A DNA stretch of 14,134 bases from Chalciporus piperatus (taxonomy: Eukaryota > Basidiomycota > Agaricomycetes > Boletales > Boletaceae): assembly GCA_038093975.1 (NCBI GenBank), contig JBBPTG010000427.1, positions 1-14,134 of the forward strand, in the 5' to 3' direction. A model generated the notes under the pieces. It was not told the DNA's origin and ran no database searches. It saw nothing but the letters and a program-made list of their open reading frames with translations. The position numbers were made by a program, and so were the translations under genes. How positions within the stretch are numbered: position 1 is the stretch's first letter; every line of letters begins with the position of its first letter. This document shows positions 1 through 9,232 of the stretch, in pieces.

Positions 1-2
1 CT

Positions 3-1730
3 GATCACAAAAACCTGACCTACTTCCGCCAACCCCAGAATCTAAACCGTCGGCAAGCCCGCTGGCTCCTCGATCTTGCTGACTTTGACCTGAAAATGAT
101 TCATGTTCCTGGTTCATCCCTCGCCGGTCCCGATGCCTTATCTAGGCGTGCTGATCACTTTCCCATCAACGCCGATGACAATGCGGGTACCACTCTACTA
201 CCACCCTCCCTATTTGTCCGTGTCATCGACGCCGCCATGAACAACCACATTTCCAGTCTTTCCAAAGATGACCCGTTTCTCCTCACCGCATTACAAGCCA
301 TTGACGGCGATATCCCAGCGCCATTCCGATCCCGGCTGGCTGACTGGCAGATGAATAACGGTGTCCTGACCTACCAGGGTCGCGTTTACATTCCACCGGA
401 CGAAAGCTTACGTCGCACTGTCGTCCAACGCTGCCACGATCACCCCACCGCCGGCCACCCGGGTTATCTCAAAACTAGACAGCTGGTTGCTGCTGAATTC
501 TGGTGGCCTGGTCTTGCACAGTTTGTGCGCAAATATGTCGAAGGATGCGCAACCTGCCAACAGAACAAAGCGAACACGCATCCAACTACTCCACCCTTGA
601 TGCCCATACCGTCAAAGAGCTCCAAACCATTCCAGCAAGTGTCCTGTGACCTAATCACCGACCTGCCCATTTCCAGTGGCTTCGATTCTCTGTTGGTCGT
701 GGTCGACCACGGGCTTACAAAGGGGGTAATTCTCTGCCCTACTAAGAAAACTGTCACCGCCGAAGGGATCGCCTCCCTCTTTTTCCACAAAGTCTACCTG
801 AGATTCGGTCTTTACGACAAAATCATCAGCGACCGAGGACCACAATTCGCATCCGAGTTCGCTTGTGAACTAGGACGAATCCTTGGATACGACCTTTCCC
901 TCTCCACCGCCTACCATCCCCAATCCGATGGGGAAACTGAACGTGTCAACCAGGAAGTAGAAACCTATCTCCGAATCTACTGTGGAGATAACCCCATATC
1001 CTGGGCTGATTCTATCTCCCACACCGAATTTGCACACAATCATCGACCCCACTCTGTCACCGGCAAATCCCCGTTCTATCTCATGATGGGATATGAACCC
1101 CGTCCTCTTCCTTCGGTGATTGCCGACTCCGCTCTACCCGCTGTCGAACTTCGCCTTCATTCCCTCACTGCTGCCAGAGATGAAGCACTCGCCTCACACG
1201 AGCTTGCCAGACAAGTGATGTCCGCACGAACTCGACAAAAGTTCAAACCATTTGCCAAAGGAGACAAAGTCTGGCTAGAAGCAAGAAACCTCAAACGGTC
1301 CCTTACTTCCCCAAAGTTCGCCCTGAAACGAGAAGGACCCTTTACCATCACACAAGTCTTATCCCCGCTATCTTATAAACTCCGCCTCCCACAAACGTGG
1401 AAGATCCACCCCGTGTTTCATGCTTCTCTGTTATCACCCTATCGCGAAAACCCCGTACACGGACCGAACTTCCCGGCTCCACCACCTGACTTGGTTGAAG
1501 GCGAAGAAGAATATGAAATCGAAAAGATTCTCCGACACCGGAGTTTCTCCGGACGCCACTCGTACCTGGTTCACTGGAAAGGATATACTGCTGACGAAGA
1601 TCGCTGGCTCAAAGAGACAGACCTTACCCACGCCAAGGATGTTCTTGAAAACTATAAGAAAGCTCATCCATCCGCCTTCCCTTCTTCCTCAAGATCCCCA
1701 TCTTCTGTCAGACGCAAAACTCGCCGCTGA
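3..1730 (+). CDS. Gypsy element 1 pol (partial): RNase H end, integrase, chromodomain
   Basis: The frame is open from base 3 to the TGA at 1728-1730, giving 575 visible residues; the real start is off-window. It opens with an RNase H end (DHKNL, later DALSR near base 135). Counting from the methionine at base 96, the integrase zinc finger has H116, H121, C151 and C154. The catalytic triad is D185, D246 and E282, with exactly 35 residues between the last two, the DD35E arrangement. A GPF-type module (REGPFTI) follows near residue 411. A chromodomain covers about residues 477-527 (YEIEKIL, YLVHWKGY, DRW). Integrase inserts the cDNA copy; in chromoviruses the chromodomain is known to steer insertion toward marked chromatin. 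No break is seen, so this part could still be functional. Confidence 0.95.
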   Translation, partial: DHKNLTYFRQPQNLNRRQARWLLDLADFDLKMIHVPGSSLAGPDALSRRADHFPINADDNAGTTLLPPSLFVRVIDAAMNNHISSLSKDDPFLLTALQAIDGDIPAPFRSRLADWQMNNGVLTYQGRVYIPPDESLRRTVVQRCHDHPTAGHPGYLKTRQLVAAEFWWPGLAQFVRKYVEGCATCQQNKANTHPTTPPLMPIPSKSSKPFQQVSCDLITDLPISSGFDSLLVVVDHGLTKGVILCPTKKTVTAEGIASLFFHKVYLRFGLYDKIISDRGPQFASEFACELGRILGYDLSLSTAYHPQSDGETERVNQEVETYLRIYCGDNPISWADSISHTEFAHNHRPHSVTGKSPFYLMMGYEPRPLPSVIADSALPAVELRLHSLTAARDEALASHELARQVMSARTRQKFKPFAKGDKVWLEARNLKRSLTSPKFALKREGPFTITQVLSPLSYKLRLPQTWKIHPVFHASLLSPYRENPVHGPNFPAPPPDLVEGEEEYEIEKILRHRSFSGRHSYLVHWKGYTADEDRWLKETDLTHAKDVLENYKKAHPSAFPSSSRSPSSVRRKTRR

Positions 1731-1734
1731 AACT

Positions 1735-2901
1735 ATGTCCGCTCCTACTACCCCTTCGTCGACCACTATGTCTTCCATTTCTTCTCTTTCTCGTTCTTCT
1801 TCTTCTCCTACTTACCCCCCTGGTTTACCTATTCGTTCTCTACCTATTCAACCCACTCGTCCCTCTTCCCCCGAACCCGCTAGCCCAACCGTCGCTGAGG
1901 CTGCATGGAATACCACTGGTCTTCCACTAAACTCTGCTGGATGGCCAGTCTTGCAGGAAGACCTAGATGCCCCCACTCATATTGCCGCTATTCCCACCGT
2001 CAGAGTCTTACCCATCGAGTTACCACTCACCGCTCATCGTCTTCGTGACGAGTTGATGGACAATGCCGTCATGGACCGTATGTCCCAATTCTTACTTGAC
2101 TCACGTCTCTCTGTACCCATCGGCGCCCACCTTGATCTGGGGTCACCCCTCTTTGCCCTCTACCGTGCCTACCTGCAAGCATCCCGTCTTGCCAATCTTC
2201 CTCCTTCCCTGACGACGGTTCACCAAGCTCATTCAGAAGCTGCCTCCCTCCGCAACATCCACGGTGATCTAATTACCAACCTCAGCATTGCTCTCTATGA
2301 GCTACGGATGCCGAAGTTTCTGAATGACCTAGACCGCTACCTCAGAGAATCTGCCTCTGCGGCTCAATCTCCAACCCCTGTCATCGGAGTTTCTACCTCA
2401 TCTCTCCCCTCGTCGACTCCTTCCACGTCCAGCTCCCCTTTGAACGATGAAGAGGAAGCAGTCTTCTTTCGTGCAGAACGTAACCACATTACCTCACAAC
2501 GACAACGGACTGGCACCATACCTCTATCCACCTCACATCCCCAGTACCACGATGCCTGCTTTGTATGTCACCGACTGGGCCATATACGTGTCCACTGTCC
2601 CGTATACCAGTGTCCCACGTGCTTCCGCTGGGCACCCGGTCACATTCAAGGTCGTTGCCCACTTAGGCGTGGACAGAGACATACAACCACGCCACCTGTT
2701 GCACCCTCTTCCCGTTCCCGCCGATCAACCAATACCAATCGAGCTGCTCGACGCCCCCCTCCACTCTATACCCGTATCTCGGGTGAGGCTTATTCACGCG
2801 ACGACGACGACGCCACTCTCTATGACGGAGATGATCCAACCGACGATGTCGGATATGCAAACATGACCGGTTCTCCAGGTCATTACGGGCTAAGCATTTG
2901 A
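1735..2901 (+). CDS. Gypsy element 1 downstream ORF with two zinc knuckles
   Basis: The ATG at 1735 lies four bases after the pol stop codon, and the frame runs 388 aa to 2901. The same frame is open further upstream, but only as a shadow of pol. The first 50 or so residues are rich in Ser, Pro and Thr. The middle (about residues 50-200) looks like a helical, capsid-like or adaptor region without a motif I can name. Two zinc knuckles follow: C275, C278, H283, C288 (the retroviral CX2CX4HX4C form) and C293, C296, H303, C308 (CX2CX6HX4C). The tail is first basic and then has an acidic Asp run. The knuckles suggest RNA or DNA binding. Their place 3' of pol is unusual, since gag knuckles normally precede pol. 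It could be a relocated gag-like gene or an accessory protein. It may be translated by reinitiation or from a separate transcript. Confidence 0.8.
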   Translation: MSAPTTPSSTTMSSISSLSRSSSSPTYPPGLPIRSLPIQPTRPSSPEPASPTVAEAAWNTTGLPLNSAGWPVLQEDLDAPTHIAAIPTVRVLPIELPLTAHRLRDELMDNAVMDRMSQFLLDSRLSVPIGAHLDLGSPLFALYRAYLQASRLANLPPSLTTVHQAHSEAASLRNIHGDLITNLSIALYELRMPKFLNDLDRYLRESASAAQSPTPVIGVSTSSLPSSTPSTSSSPLNDEEEAVFFRAERNHITSQRQRTGTIPLSTSHPQYHDACFVCHRLGHIRVHCPVYQCPTCFRWAPGHIQGRCPLRRGQRHTTTPPVAPSSRSRRSTNTNRAARRPPPLYTRISGEAYSRDDDDATLYDGDDPTDDVGYANMTGSPGHYGLSI

Positions 2902-2946
2902 CTAGTTTTTATCTTCGTCGATGACTTGATTCTAATACGGGGGTAA

Positions 2947-3416
2947 TGTTACGATCACTCATTCTTTCTTTCTTTGTTACCTTGTACTAAGTCCTAGTCG
3001 CTGGTTCGAGTCCTGCCTAGGCCTCTCATTTCTTACTTTGCTTTAGTCAGCGAACATTCCTTAATGTTCTTTCACCTTCCACGCTTCGTCATCGCTGACT
3101 CGTATGCTTACCGAGCATGACTCATTTCTATTCGTCATGACTTGTTCTTACATATTCTGACTTGTTCTATGCCTGCCCTTAACTCGTTTCTTCACTTATA
3201 TAAACCCTCGAGTTTCCTCCTGTAACCCTAACTTAGACCTACGCAATCTAGCTTGGTCATTCCTCGCTTCCTTGAACCCTCTGAGAGTCACCGTCCCACT
3301 CTTGAACGGACGCTAGGCCTTAACGTGGACATCCCATCGTTAGGCTACCTTGAAACCCTTGTCTTTTGACTAGGCTTTTGTGTCTACGCTTTGACCTACC
3401 CGGTACAAGCGTAACA
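2947..3416 (+). repeat. 3' LTR of gypsy element 1 (470 bases)
   Basis: The LTR starts TGTTACG and ends CGTAACA, a perfect 7-base terminal inverted repeat with the canonical TG...CA ends. A short purine tract (acgggggtaa) directly precedes it, as expected for second-strand priming. A TATA box (tatataaa) lies at 3197-3204, so a transcript could start inside the LTR and read rightward toward the KDZ gene, whose ATG is only 198 bases beyond the LTR end. The 5' LTR is outside the window, so age cannot be estimated here. Confidence 0.85.
3197..3204 (+). promoter_or_regulatory. TATA box in LTR of element 1
   Basis: A perfect tatataaa sits about 250 bases into the 470-base LTR. This is a usual place for the core promoter at the U3/R junction. 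It points toward the KDZ transposase gene. Confidence 0.55.
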
Positions 3417-3614
3417 CTATGTAGCCAAATGTACTATAATCTTTTTTGCATTGCTGACTCTCTTGCTGCCATGTGTGATTGAGTGCCTGACCCAGCTGTC
3501 AAAGTGTCAGTTAAGTGTCACTTAGAGTTGTGTCAATGTCATAGGCTATGTCACACAAGTACCCACGCGTGTGTCTCTTTCCTTTCTTCCTTTCCTTTCC
3601 TCTTCACTCTTACA
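3417..3614 (+). promoter_or_regulatory. Upstream region of the KDZ gene: TGTCA cluster and pyrimidine tract
   Basis: This 198-base gap between the LTR and the KDZ start holds six TGTCA pentamers on the + strand, starting at 3497, 3505, 3516, 3531, 3537 and 3549. A long C/T-rich tract follows (about 3576-3611), ending a few bases before the ATG. Pyrimidine tracts just before the start are common in fungal promoters. The TGTCA cluster could be a transcription factor array or subterminal transposase-binding repeats of the KDZ element; the sequence alone does not decide. Confidence 0.5.
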
Positions 3615-5419
3615 ATGTTCTTCTCTCGTCCGAGACTTTCTCGCAAGTCTAAGTCCACCTCACCTGTGAAGCCCTCCACATCCTCTGCCTTGGATGGAGC
3701 TCTCCCTTCTTCTACTTCTAGCTACCTCATCACTGGTGACATGTCTCGTCAGTATTCCAGGCTCAAGAAGCAGGAGTCTTTTGTTCGCCCTGTCATGCAC
3801 ATTGCTGGTCAAAGCTATGGTCAAGGGCTTTCCAGACCCCCTTTGGTCTCTCAGAAGTCTATGAAACCTTTCCTATCCTCCAGCTCGCCCTTTCCTTCCT
3901 TCCCTTCCAGTGACTCTCCTTCCTTCCCTTCCAGTGACACATCCTTCTTCCATTATGAAGATACCAGCACTCCAGTGCCTTCTTCCCCAAACAAGTATGG
4001 CAGTAAGAAAGCTCGGCAATGGGCTCGATGGCGTGATGAAGTCATCCCCAGCCTTGTTGACCCTTATCTGGCTTACCTGGCCTCTGCCACTTCTCAAGTC
4101 ACCATACAGACATGTTCTTGTGGTGAAGCTCGAAAGCTTTCTATCTTGGTTGTTCACTTTGACAGTAAGCCCTCCGCTGTGCTTCCTTGTTTCTGCAATC
4201 TCATGGACTGACACTGTCAAACAGAGTTTGAGACAGTTACTCTATCTGTGTGGAAGTGTAATCCTGCAGCTTCTCAGCTTCTCAGCTTGGGTCTATTCCC
4301 ATCTACTCCTCTTTTCCCCTCCCTTGCAGTCTCTATTTCTCTCTTGGAGTTCAATCGTGAATGCTTCCTCAGGATGCCTCCCAATGTTTCTGGATGGTGT
4401 GCAGCAGTGGAAGCCTTTTTGGAAAGCAGATCCATGTCTTCCTCCTTGGTATGTTCAATCCTATGTTCATGTGTTTCAAGATTTATTGACTTTGCATTCA
4501 GAAACCACTTCGTCGACATTACGCCAATGCCTTTCATTGGTATATCTATCTTCATCAGACTACATCCACGTGTGTGGATGAAGTCCTCTCACTCGTGCGA
4601 GCTGAGACAATCAATTCCCAATCTCCTTCTCAATACTTGCAATCTCGCTGTCCCATTTGTTTTGGTGGTGATCTTTGTCATGATGATTCTTCTCTGTGAG
4701 TTCAACACTTTGCTTTGCTTTATTCTTTGTCTCATGCAGGTTGTTCCTCAAGGGTGGATTGTATTGTATGTTTGGATGCATGCTTTACACAGAAGAGAAG
4801 ACATTCACCTAGGGATCCAAAACGCCAGCATCCTGACTCAGTCTTTCTCTCAGAAGCCAAGGTCAAGCAGGCTGAGGATCTTGTTGCTAGCCTGCGTCAA
4901 CCTCGAGGTAGACAGCCCCCTGCCGATGAAGTAGCACCAGGCATGCAGGTCTCCCCTGCTATTCTTCAGGAGTGTCATGATTCTTTCAAGGCTGCTGATG
5001 AACACAGAGTAAAAGCTAGCACTCAGTTCTTCTCTGACACTGGGCTCATGGCTCTGTTGTGCCGCCATGATATTGTATTGTGGATGGTGAACATGACCAC
5101 CCCTGGTGAAAGACAGCACTATGCCCTGGCACTCCTGAAGGAGCTGTTGTCTCATCTACCCCAGTCCATGAAAGTTGGATTTTTATATGATATTGGCTGC
5201 CAGCTTCATCACAGCTGTGTCAAATGGGACTTTTTGGGGGAGGATCTGGCCAGAGTTTACTTTGGCATTTCTGTCTTTCATGCCTTTGCTCATAACTGGG
5301 CCTGCCAACTTGTTTATCATCCAAGGAAATGCTCTGGCTTTGGGCTTTCTGATGGTGAAGGTTGTGAGAGACTATGGAGTGGGCTCAAGAAATTGATACC
5401 CTCTTTGCGTGTTTCTGGT
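3615..5419 (+). pseudogene. KDZ transposase with CxC1 cysteine cluster, 3' end lost
   Basis: Four exons join in phase: 3615-4164, 4225-4448, 4502-4695 and 4753-5419 (545 codons). The introns are 60, 53 and 57 bases with GT...AG ends. The N-terminus is Ser/Pro rich. The CxC1-type region begins near residue 170 (TCSCGEARKLS) and includes the FETVTL, LGLFPS and LLEFNRECFLR blocks. A CPICFGG motif follows in exon 3. The KDZ catalytic core then shows IVCLDACFTQKR (Asp 331), FLYDIGCQ (Asp 469) and GLSDGEGCERLWS (Glu 525 or 528), which I take as the D, D, E residues of the RNase H fold. KDZ proteins cut and paste their own DNA element. The gene is broken: after exon 4 the donor GTAAGT at 5420 opens an intron that is cut 37 bases later by gypsy element 2. 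No matching C-terminal exon is found on the + strand to the right. The retained part has no internal stop or frameshift. Confidence 0.9.
3894..3938 (+). repeat. 24-base in-frame tandem duplication in KDZ exon 1
   Basis: A 21-base block containing ccttcccttccagtgac starts at 3894 and again at 3918, a 24-base period. It encodes two successive PSFPSSD-type octapeptides in the low-complexity N-terminus of the KDZ protein, so it keeps the frame. Confidence 0.7.
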
Positions 5420-5456
5420 GTAAGTGCTTTCAGGGTTCATTTCCCAGGACAATAAT

Positions 5457-5909
5457 TGTTATGACTGAGTCACAACACAGCGGGGACTTAAGGCAACACT
5501 AAGCCTTGCGAAGGAATATGCTGAGTACTAAAGCTTAATTGCGGTGAAGCAACAAATGGATTAGACTGGGGTCTGTGATAAGTACAGGGCTACTTATATA
5601 CTATTGAGAAGTGCGCACAGACCAACAGCCGAATAAGGAAATCATAAAGGGAAAGATAGATAAGGTAAGTGGGACGATGATAAGAAAAGGTACCAGGCAC
5701 GGATTAGGGTCTAGGCCATGACATCATTGCTGACTCATCTAAGTCTGGACCTTTGTCACGTGACCTGATTATGTAATAGTTTACGTAATGCTACAGGGAC
5801 TACCGGAGCGGATTAAGATGAATCCGGCTTGCCCCTAAGTTGTAGACAAAGTCCAGAGTTCGAATACCGTTGTAGGCAAAAGTTTGAAAAGTTTTTAAAT
5901 ACTATAACA
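5457..5909 (-). repeat. 3' LTR of gypsy element 2 (453 bases)
   Basis: Read on the + strand the LTR starts TGTTATGAC and ends CTATAACA, so the termini are a 6-base inverted repeat, TGTTAT/ATAACA. On the - strand a purine tract (agagaggggatag) directly precedes it and overlaps the pol stop codon. A TATA-like TATATAAG on the - strand lies at 5600-5593. It shares the TGTTA start with the LTR of element 1 but otherwise looks different, so the two elements are from different families. Confidence 0.85.
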
Positions 5910-5923
5910 CTATCCCCTCTCTA
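5910..5923 (-). other. Polypurine tract of gypsy element 2
   Basis: On the - strand this reads tagagaggggatag, directly followed by the LTR start TGTTATAG. It is the expected primer for second-strand synthesis. Its first three bases are the pol stop codon TAG, so coding sequence ends directly on the tract. Confidence 0.7.
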
Positions 5924-8900
5924 GGAATCGCATTCCAGGCGATTCGGCAACTTGCGCTCCGGAACCTCTGTCAGATTTTCGTATTTTTGGAACAAGGCAG
6001 AGAAATTTCCCATGGTCATGTTGATTCGACGTGGGGCGGACGGGTGCTTTTTGTGAAAAGCTTTGACAGCTTCGGGTGCATTTGACAAATGCGCTGCCTT
6101 TTCCCATGTACGGTCCGATATGTCCCAGCCTTTCCAATGAACCAGGTACTCTAACTGTCCTTGTTTAACCTGAGATTTCACTACGTAATCCACCTCATAC
6201 TCTTCTTCTCCCTCTTGGTTGACTACTACCGGATCCGGAAGACGGACCGGTTGCCCTTCCAACGGTTCTTTAGCCGGTTTGACCCGTTTGACATTAACCG
6301 TGGGATGGATATGCATAGAATTGGGCAAGTCTAGTGTGACTGCATTGGGAAGGACCTTTGTGATCTTATAAGGTCCGATCCAATTTTGTGTCATCTTTTT
6401 GGAGGGATAAGGTAGTTTGAGGTTATCCGTGGATAACATAACGAAATCTCCGATTTGATAATCTGGAGCTTCGGACCGATGCTTGTCCGCTTGCTCTTTC
6501 ATCCGGTTCTGAGTTTCTTCTAACGCCTGCTCTACTTCTTTGTGTGCCTTTCCACATTTCTCTAAGAATGTGCCAGCCGGAGATGAATCGCCTTCGAATC
6601 CCATGCGTGGGAAGTAGTTTTTTGTTATAGCGAAGGGAATCGTTCCGGTGGCAGTGGATAGGGAGGAATTATGATGGAACTGCGCTATCTTTAACCAATC
6701 AGCCCATTCCGTTTGACGTTTAGCCACGTAAGCGCGGAGATACTGCTGGAGTTCTCGGTTCATACGCTCCGTTTGGCCATCGGTTTGGGGGTGATAAGCG
6801 GTTGACAGCTTCTGTTCTATTCCTAGAAGGGTGCAAAGCTGCGAAGTAAACTCCGATGCAAATTGCGGTCCTCGATCTGAAACAATCGAAGAGGGAAGTC
6901 CGTGTCTACACCAAACATTGTCTCTAAATAGAATAGCTAGTTCTTTCGAAGAAATTGTCTTTTTACAAGCGATAAACTCTACTTCTTTAGAGAAGCGATC
7001 TACAATAACACAAATAGAGTCAAAGCCACGTGATTTAGGAAAACCCGTGGTAAAGTCTATAGATATATCCTTCCATGGTTCTTTCGGAACGGGAAGGGGA
7101 ATTAATTTGCCAGTTTGTGCAGTTGACTTTCCCTTCGTGAGGGCGCACGTCTGACAATGTTCTACGTAAGTTTTAACGTCCTTTGTGACACCAGGCCACG
7201 AGAAATAACGAGTAACCAAATGCAAAGTACGTCCTTGGCCACCATGGCCGCCAATAGGAGAATCATGAAGGATTGTAAGTAGTTTAGTACGTAAAGAAAT
7301 AGGAACGAAAACTTTGTTTTTGTCATTTTTAAATACTATAGACCCCTCGTCAAAAACGAAGCCATCTAGAGTATCATTTTTTATTTTTTCTGATTCATTT
7401 TGTATTTCGTCATAAATAGGTGAAGAAAGAGTAACCGTATTAATAAAAACAGAAGCAGGAAGTACAGTAATATTTTTGTTATGGTCGGGATCTGCTTCTC
7501 CGTGATCTTCTCGACGAGATAAAGCATCAGCCCTTCCATTTGTAGCACCCGGTTTATAAATAATCGAGTAATTATACTCTGAGAGCAACGCATTCCAGCG
7601 TGCTTGACGTGGGCTCAGAGTTTGGGGAGATTTCCAATATTCGAGATTCTTGTGATCAGTCCAAATCTCGAAATGTTCTCGACCCATTAGATAATGTCTC
7701 CATTCCTGCAAAGCCCGAATGACAGCTAGAAGCTCCTTGTCATAAACCGGGTAGTTCTTCTCGGCAGAACTAAAGGAATGGGAAATGAAGGCACAAGGCC
7801 TCCAGAGGCCATCATCGCATTTAACCGAGAGCACAGCTCCCGTTGCAATATCACTAGCATCCGTTTCTACTCTGACTTCTTTAGAGCGGTCAGGATAGGC
7901 TAAAAGCGGAGCGGTAGTGAATTGCTGCTTCAGCTTGTCAAAGGCTTGTTGTTGCTCCGGTCCCCACTGGTATGGTGTGTTCTTTTTGGTAAGGTCATTC
8001 AAGGGACGAGCAATATCAGCGAAACCCTGAATGAAGCGTCAATAGAAGTTTGCCAATCCCAAAAAGGACTGAACACCCTTCAACCGAGTTGGTATTGGCC
8101 AGTCCAGAATAGCCTGCACCTTCGAATTGTCCATCTCTACGCCTTTTTGGGAAATGATCATTCCCAGGAAATCTACGGAATCCACAGCGAAGCTACATTT
8201 TTCTGGTTTTACGTAAAGATCGTTCTCTCTGAGACGTTGCAATACGGTTTTAACTATTTCTAAGTGCTCTGCTCTAGTTTTTCCGAACGTAAAGATCATA
8301 AGATCGTCGATATAAATAATGAGAACCCCATGAAGATCGCTAAATAGATCATTCATCATTTGTTGGAATGTGGGGGGAGAGTTCGTAAGTCCAAAGTACA
8401 TAACGACAGGTTCGTAAGCGCCAAATGGAGTAACGAAAGCCGCTTTCCATTCGTCGCCTTCTTTTATTCTAACATTATTATAACCCCAACGTAGGTCCAT
8501 TTTAGTAAACATATCAGCTCCTTTGAGCTGGTCGATAAGTCCGGAAATGAGGGGAAGAGGGTAAGCGTTCTTGACAGTTCCCTCATTTACATAACGATAG
8601 TCCATAACTAATCTCTTTTTACCGTCCTTTTTTGGAATAAAGAAAACAGGAGATGTCTGAGGGGATTTCGACGGACGAAGATATCCTTTCGATAACTCCT
8701 TATCGATGAACTTTTTGACGTCATCAAGTTCCTGTTCGGACATCGGAATCACCCGACCCTTTTTAGGAACGAAATCAGGCTTGAGATCTATTGCGTGGTC
8801 CCACGCCTTTCGGGTAGGCATACGCTCACTCTCTTGCTCTGAAAAGACGTCTAAGTACTCGTGGAGTTCTACTGGGACTTTCTCGGTGAGCCCCGCCTCA

Positions 8901-9232
8901 AACACTCGACGAATGGAAAACGAACGATTCAAATGATAGTTGACTACTTTGCACTGATCTGTACAGCGTGTGAATCGTACTCGTTTGGCCACCCAATCAA
9001 TTTCAGGGTTATGCCTCTCAAGCCAATCATAGCCGATGATCATGTGATGAGTGCCAAGTACAGAAACGAAAGCGTCCATATGCTCAAAATGTCCATTGTG
9101 TCCCAAAACAAGCGAAACCTTGTGAGTGACCACATAGCGCAGTCCATTTGTACCCTGATCCAGGGCCAGCTGATCACCAATTAGGCCGTGCTCTACTGGC
9201 CGGCTAACGATTGGCCGCTGGTGTATGGTCAC
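5921..9232 (-). pseudogene. Gypsy element 2 pol: partial protease to chromodomain, one in-frame stop
   Basis: One reading frame runs from about 9230 to the TAG at 5923-5921, interrupted only by TGA at 8041-8039. The upstream part (to 8042) has the C-terminal half of a retropepsin-like protease (IIGYDWLERHNPEIDW) and reverse transcriptase with the YIDD catalytic motif; it ends at LGLANFY. Twelve codons further the frame resumes as RNase H (VETDASDIATGAVLS, DHKNLEYW, ADALSR). Next come an integrase HHCC finger (HDSPIGGHGGQ, CQTCALTKG) and a DDE core with IDFTTGFP, SDRGPQFASEF and GQTERMNRE. A chromodomain (YEVDYVV, YLVHWKGW) closes it. The TGA stands where related proteins have Arg, consistent with CGA to TGA, a CpG transition. 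A TAG directly precedes the GTG at 9232, and the protease active-site segment (usually D-S/T-G) is missing. The element cannot make a full polyprotein. Confidence 0.9.

Larger units (their letters stand above)
1..3416 (+). mobile_element. Ty3/gypsy chromovirus retrotransposon, 3' part (element 1)
   Basis: This is the 3' part of an LTR retrotransposon that begins off the left edge. The visible order is end of RNase H, integrase, chromodomain, a second ORF with zinc knuckles, a short purine-rich tract at 2937-2946 and the 3' LTR at 2947-3416. The pol order and the chromodomain at the integrase C-terminus identify a Ty3/gypsy chromovirus. Both ORFs are free of stops. The gag, protease, reverse transcriptase and 5' LTR lie outside the window. 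The five bases after the LTR (3417-3421, ctatg) are the expected target duplication, but its partner is not visible. Confidence 0.93.
5457..9228 (-). mobile_element. Ty3/gypsy chromovirus retrotransposon, 5'-truncated (element 2)
   Basis: In element orientation (- strand) the visible order is partial protease, reverse transcriptase, RNase H, integrase, chromodomain, purine tract and 3' LTR. It landed in intron 4 of the KDZ gene, 37 bases after the donor. The five bases before the LTR (5452-5456, ataat) are the likely target duplication. The gag, the protease active site and the 5' LTR are absent; homology fades between about 9180 and 9228, where degenerate minisatellite units begin. The element is therefore dead for autonomous transposition, and it also has an in-frame TGA. 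Parts of it (about 6900-7500) are more AT-rich than the surroundings. Confidence 0.92.

Noticed and set aside
464..1351. Several short - strand frames antisense to pol of element 1
   Set aside because: All are shadows of the well-supported integrase frame.
3001..3025. tRNA B-box-like sequence (ggttcgagtcctgcc) in the LTR of element 1, and attcgaact-like sequence near 5855 in the other LTR
   Set aside because: No A box, acceptor stem or cloverleaf could be built around either, and the T-stem is mismatched. Probably chance.
4690..4760. Apparent frameshift between KDZ exons 3 and 4
   Set aside because: Using the AG at 4739 gives a phase clash, but the next AG at 4752 restores phase exactly (57-base intron), so no mutation is needed.
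3910..4934. Long overlapping + strand frames through the KDZ gene
   Set aside because: They read across introns; only the spliced segments match KDZ blocks.
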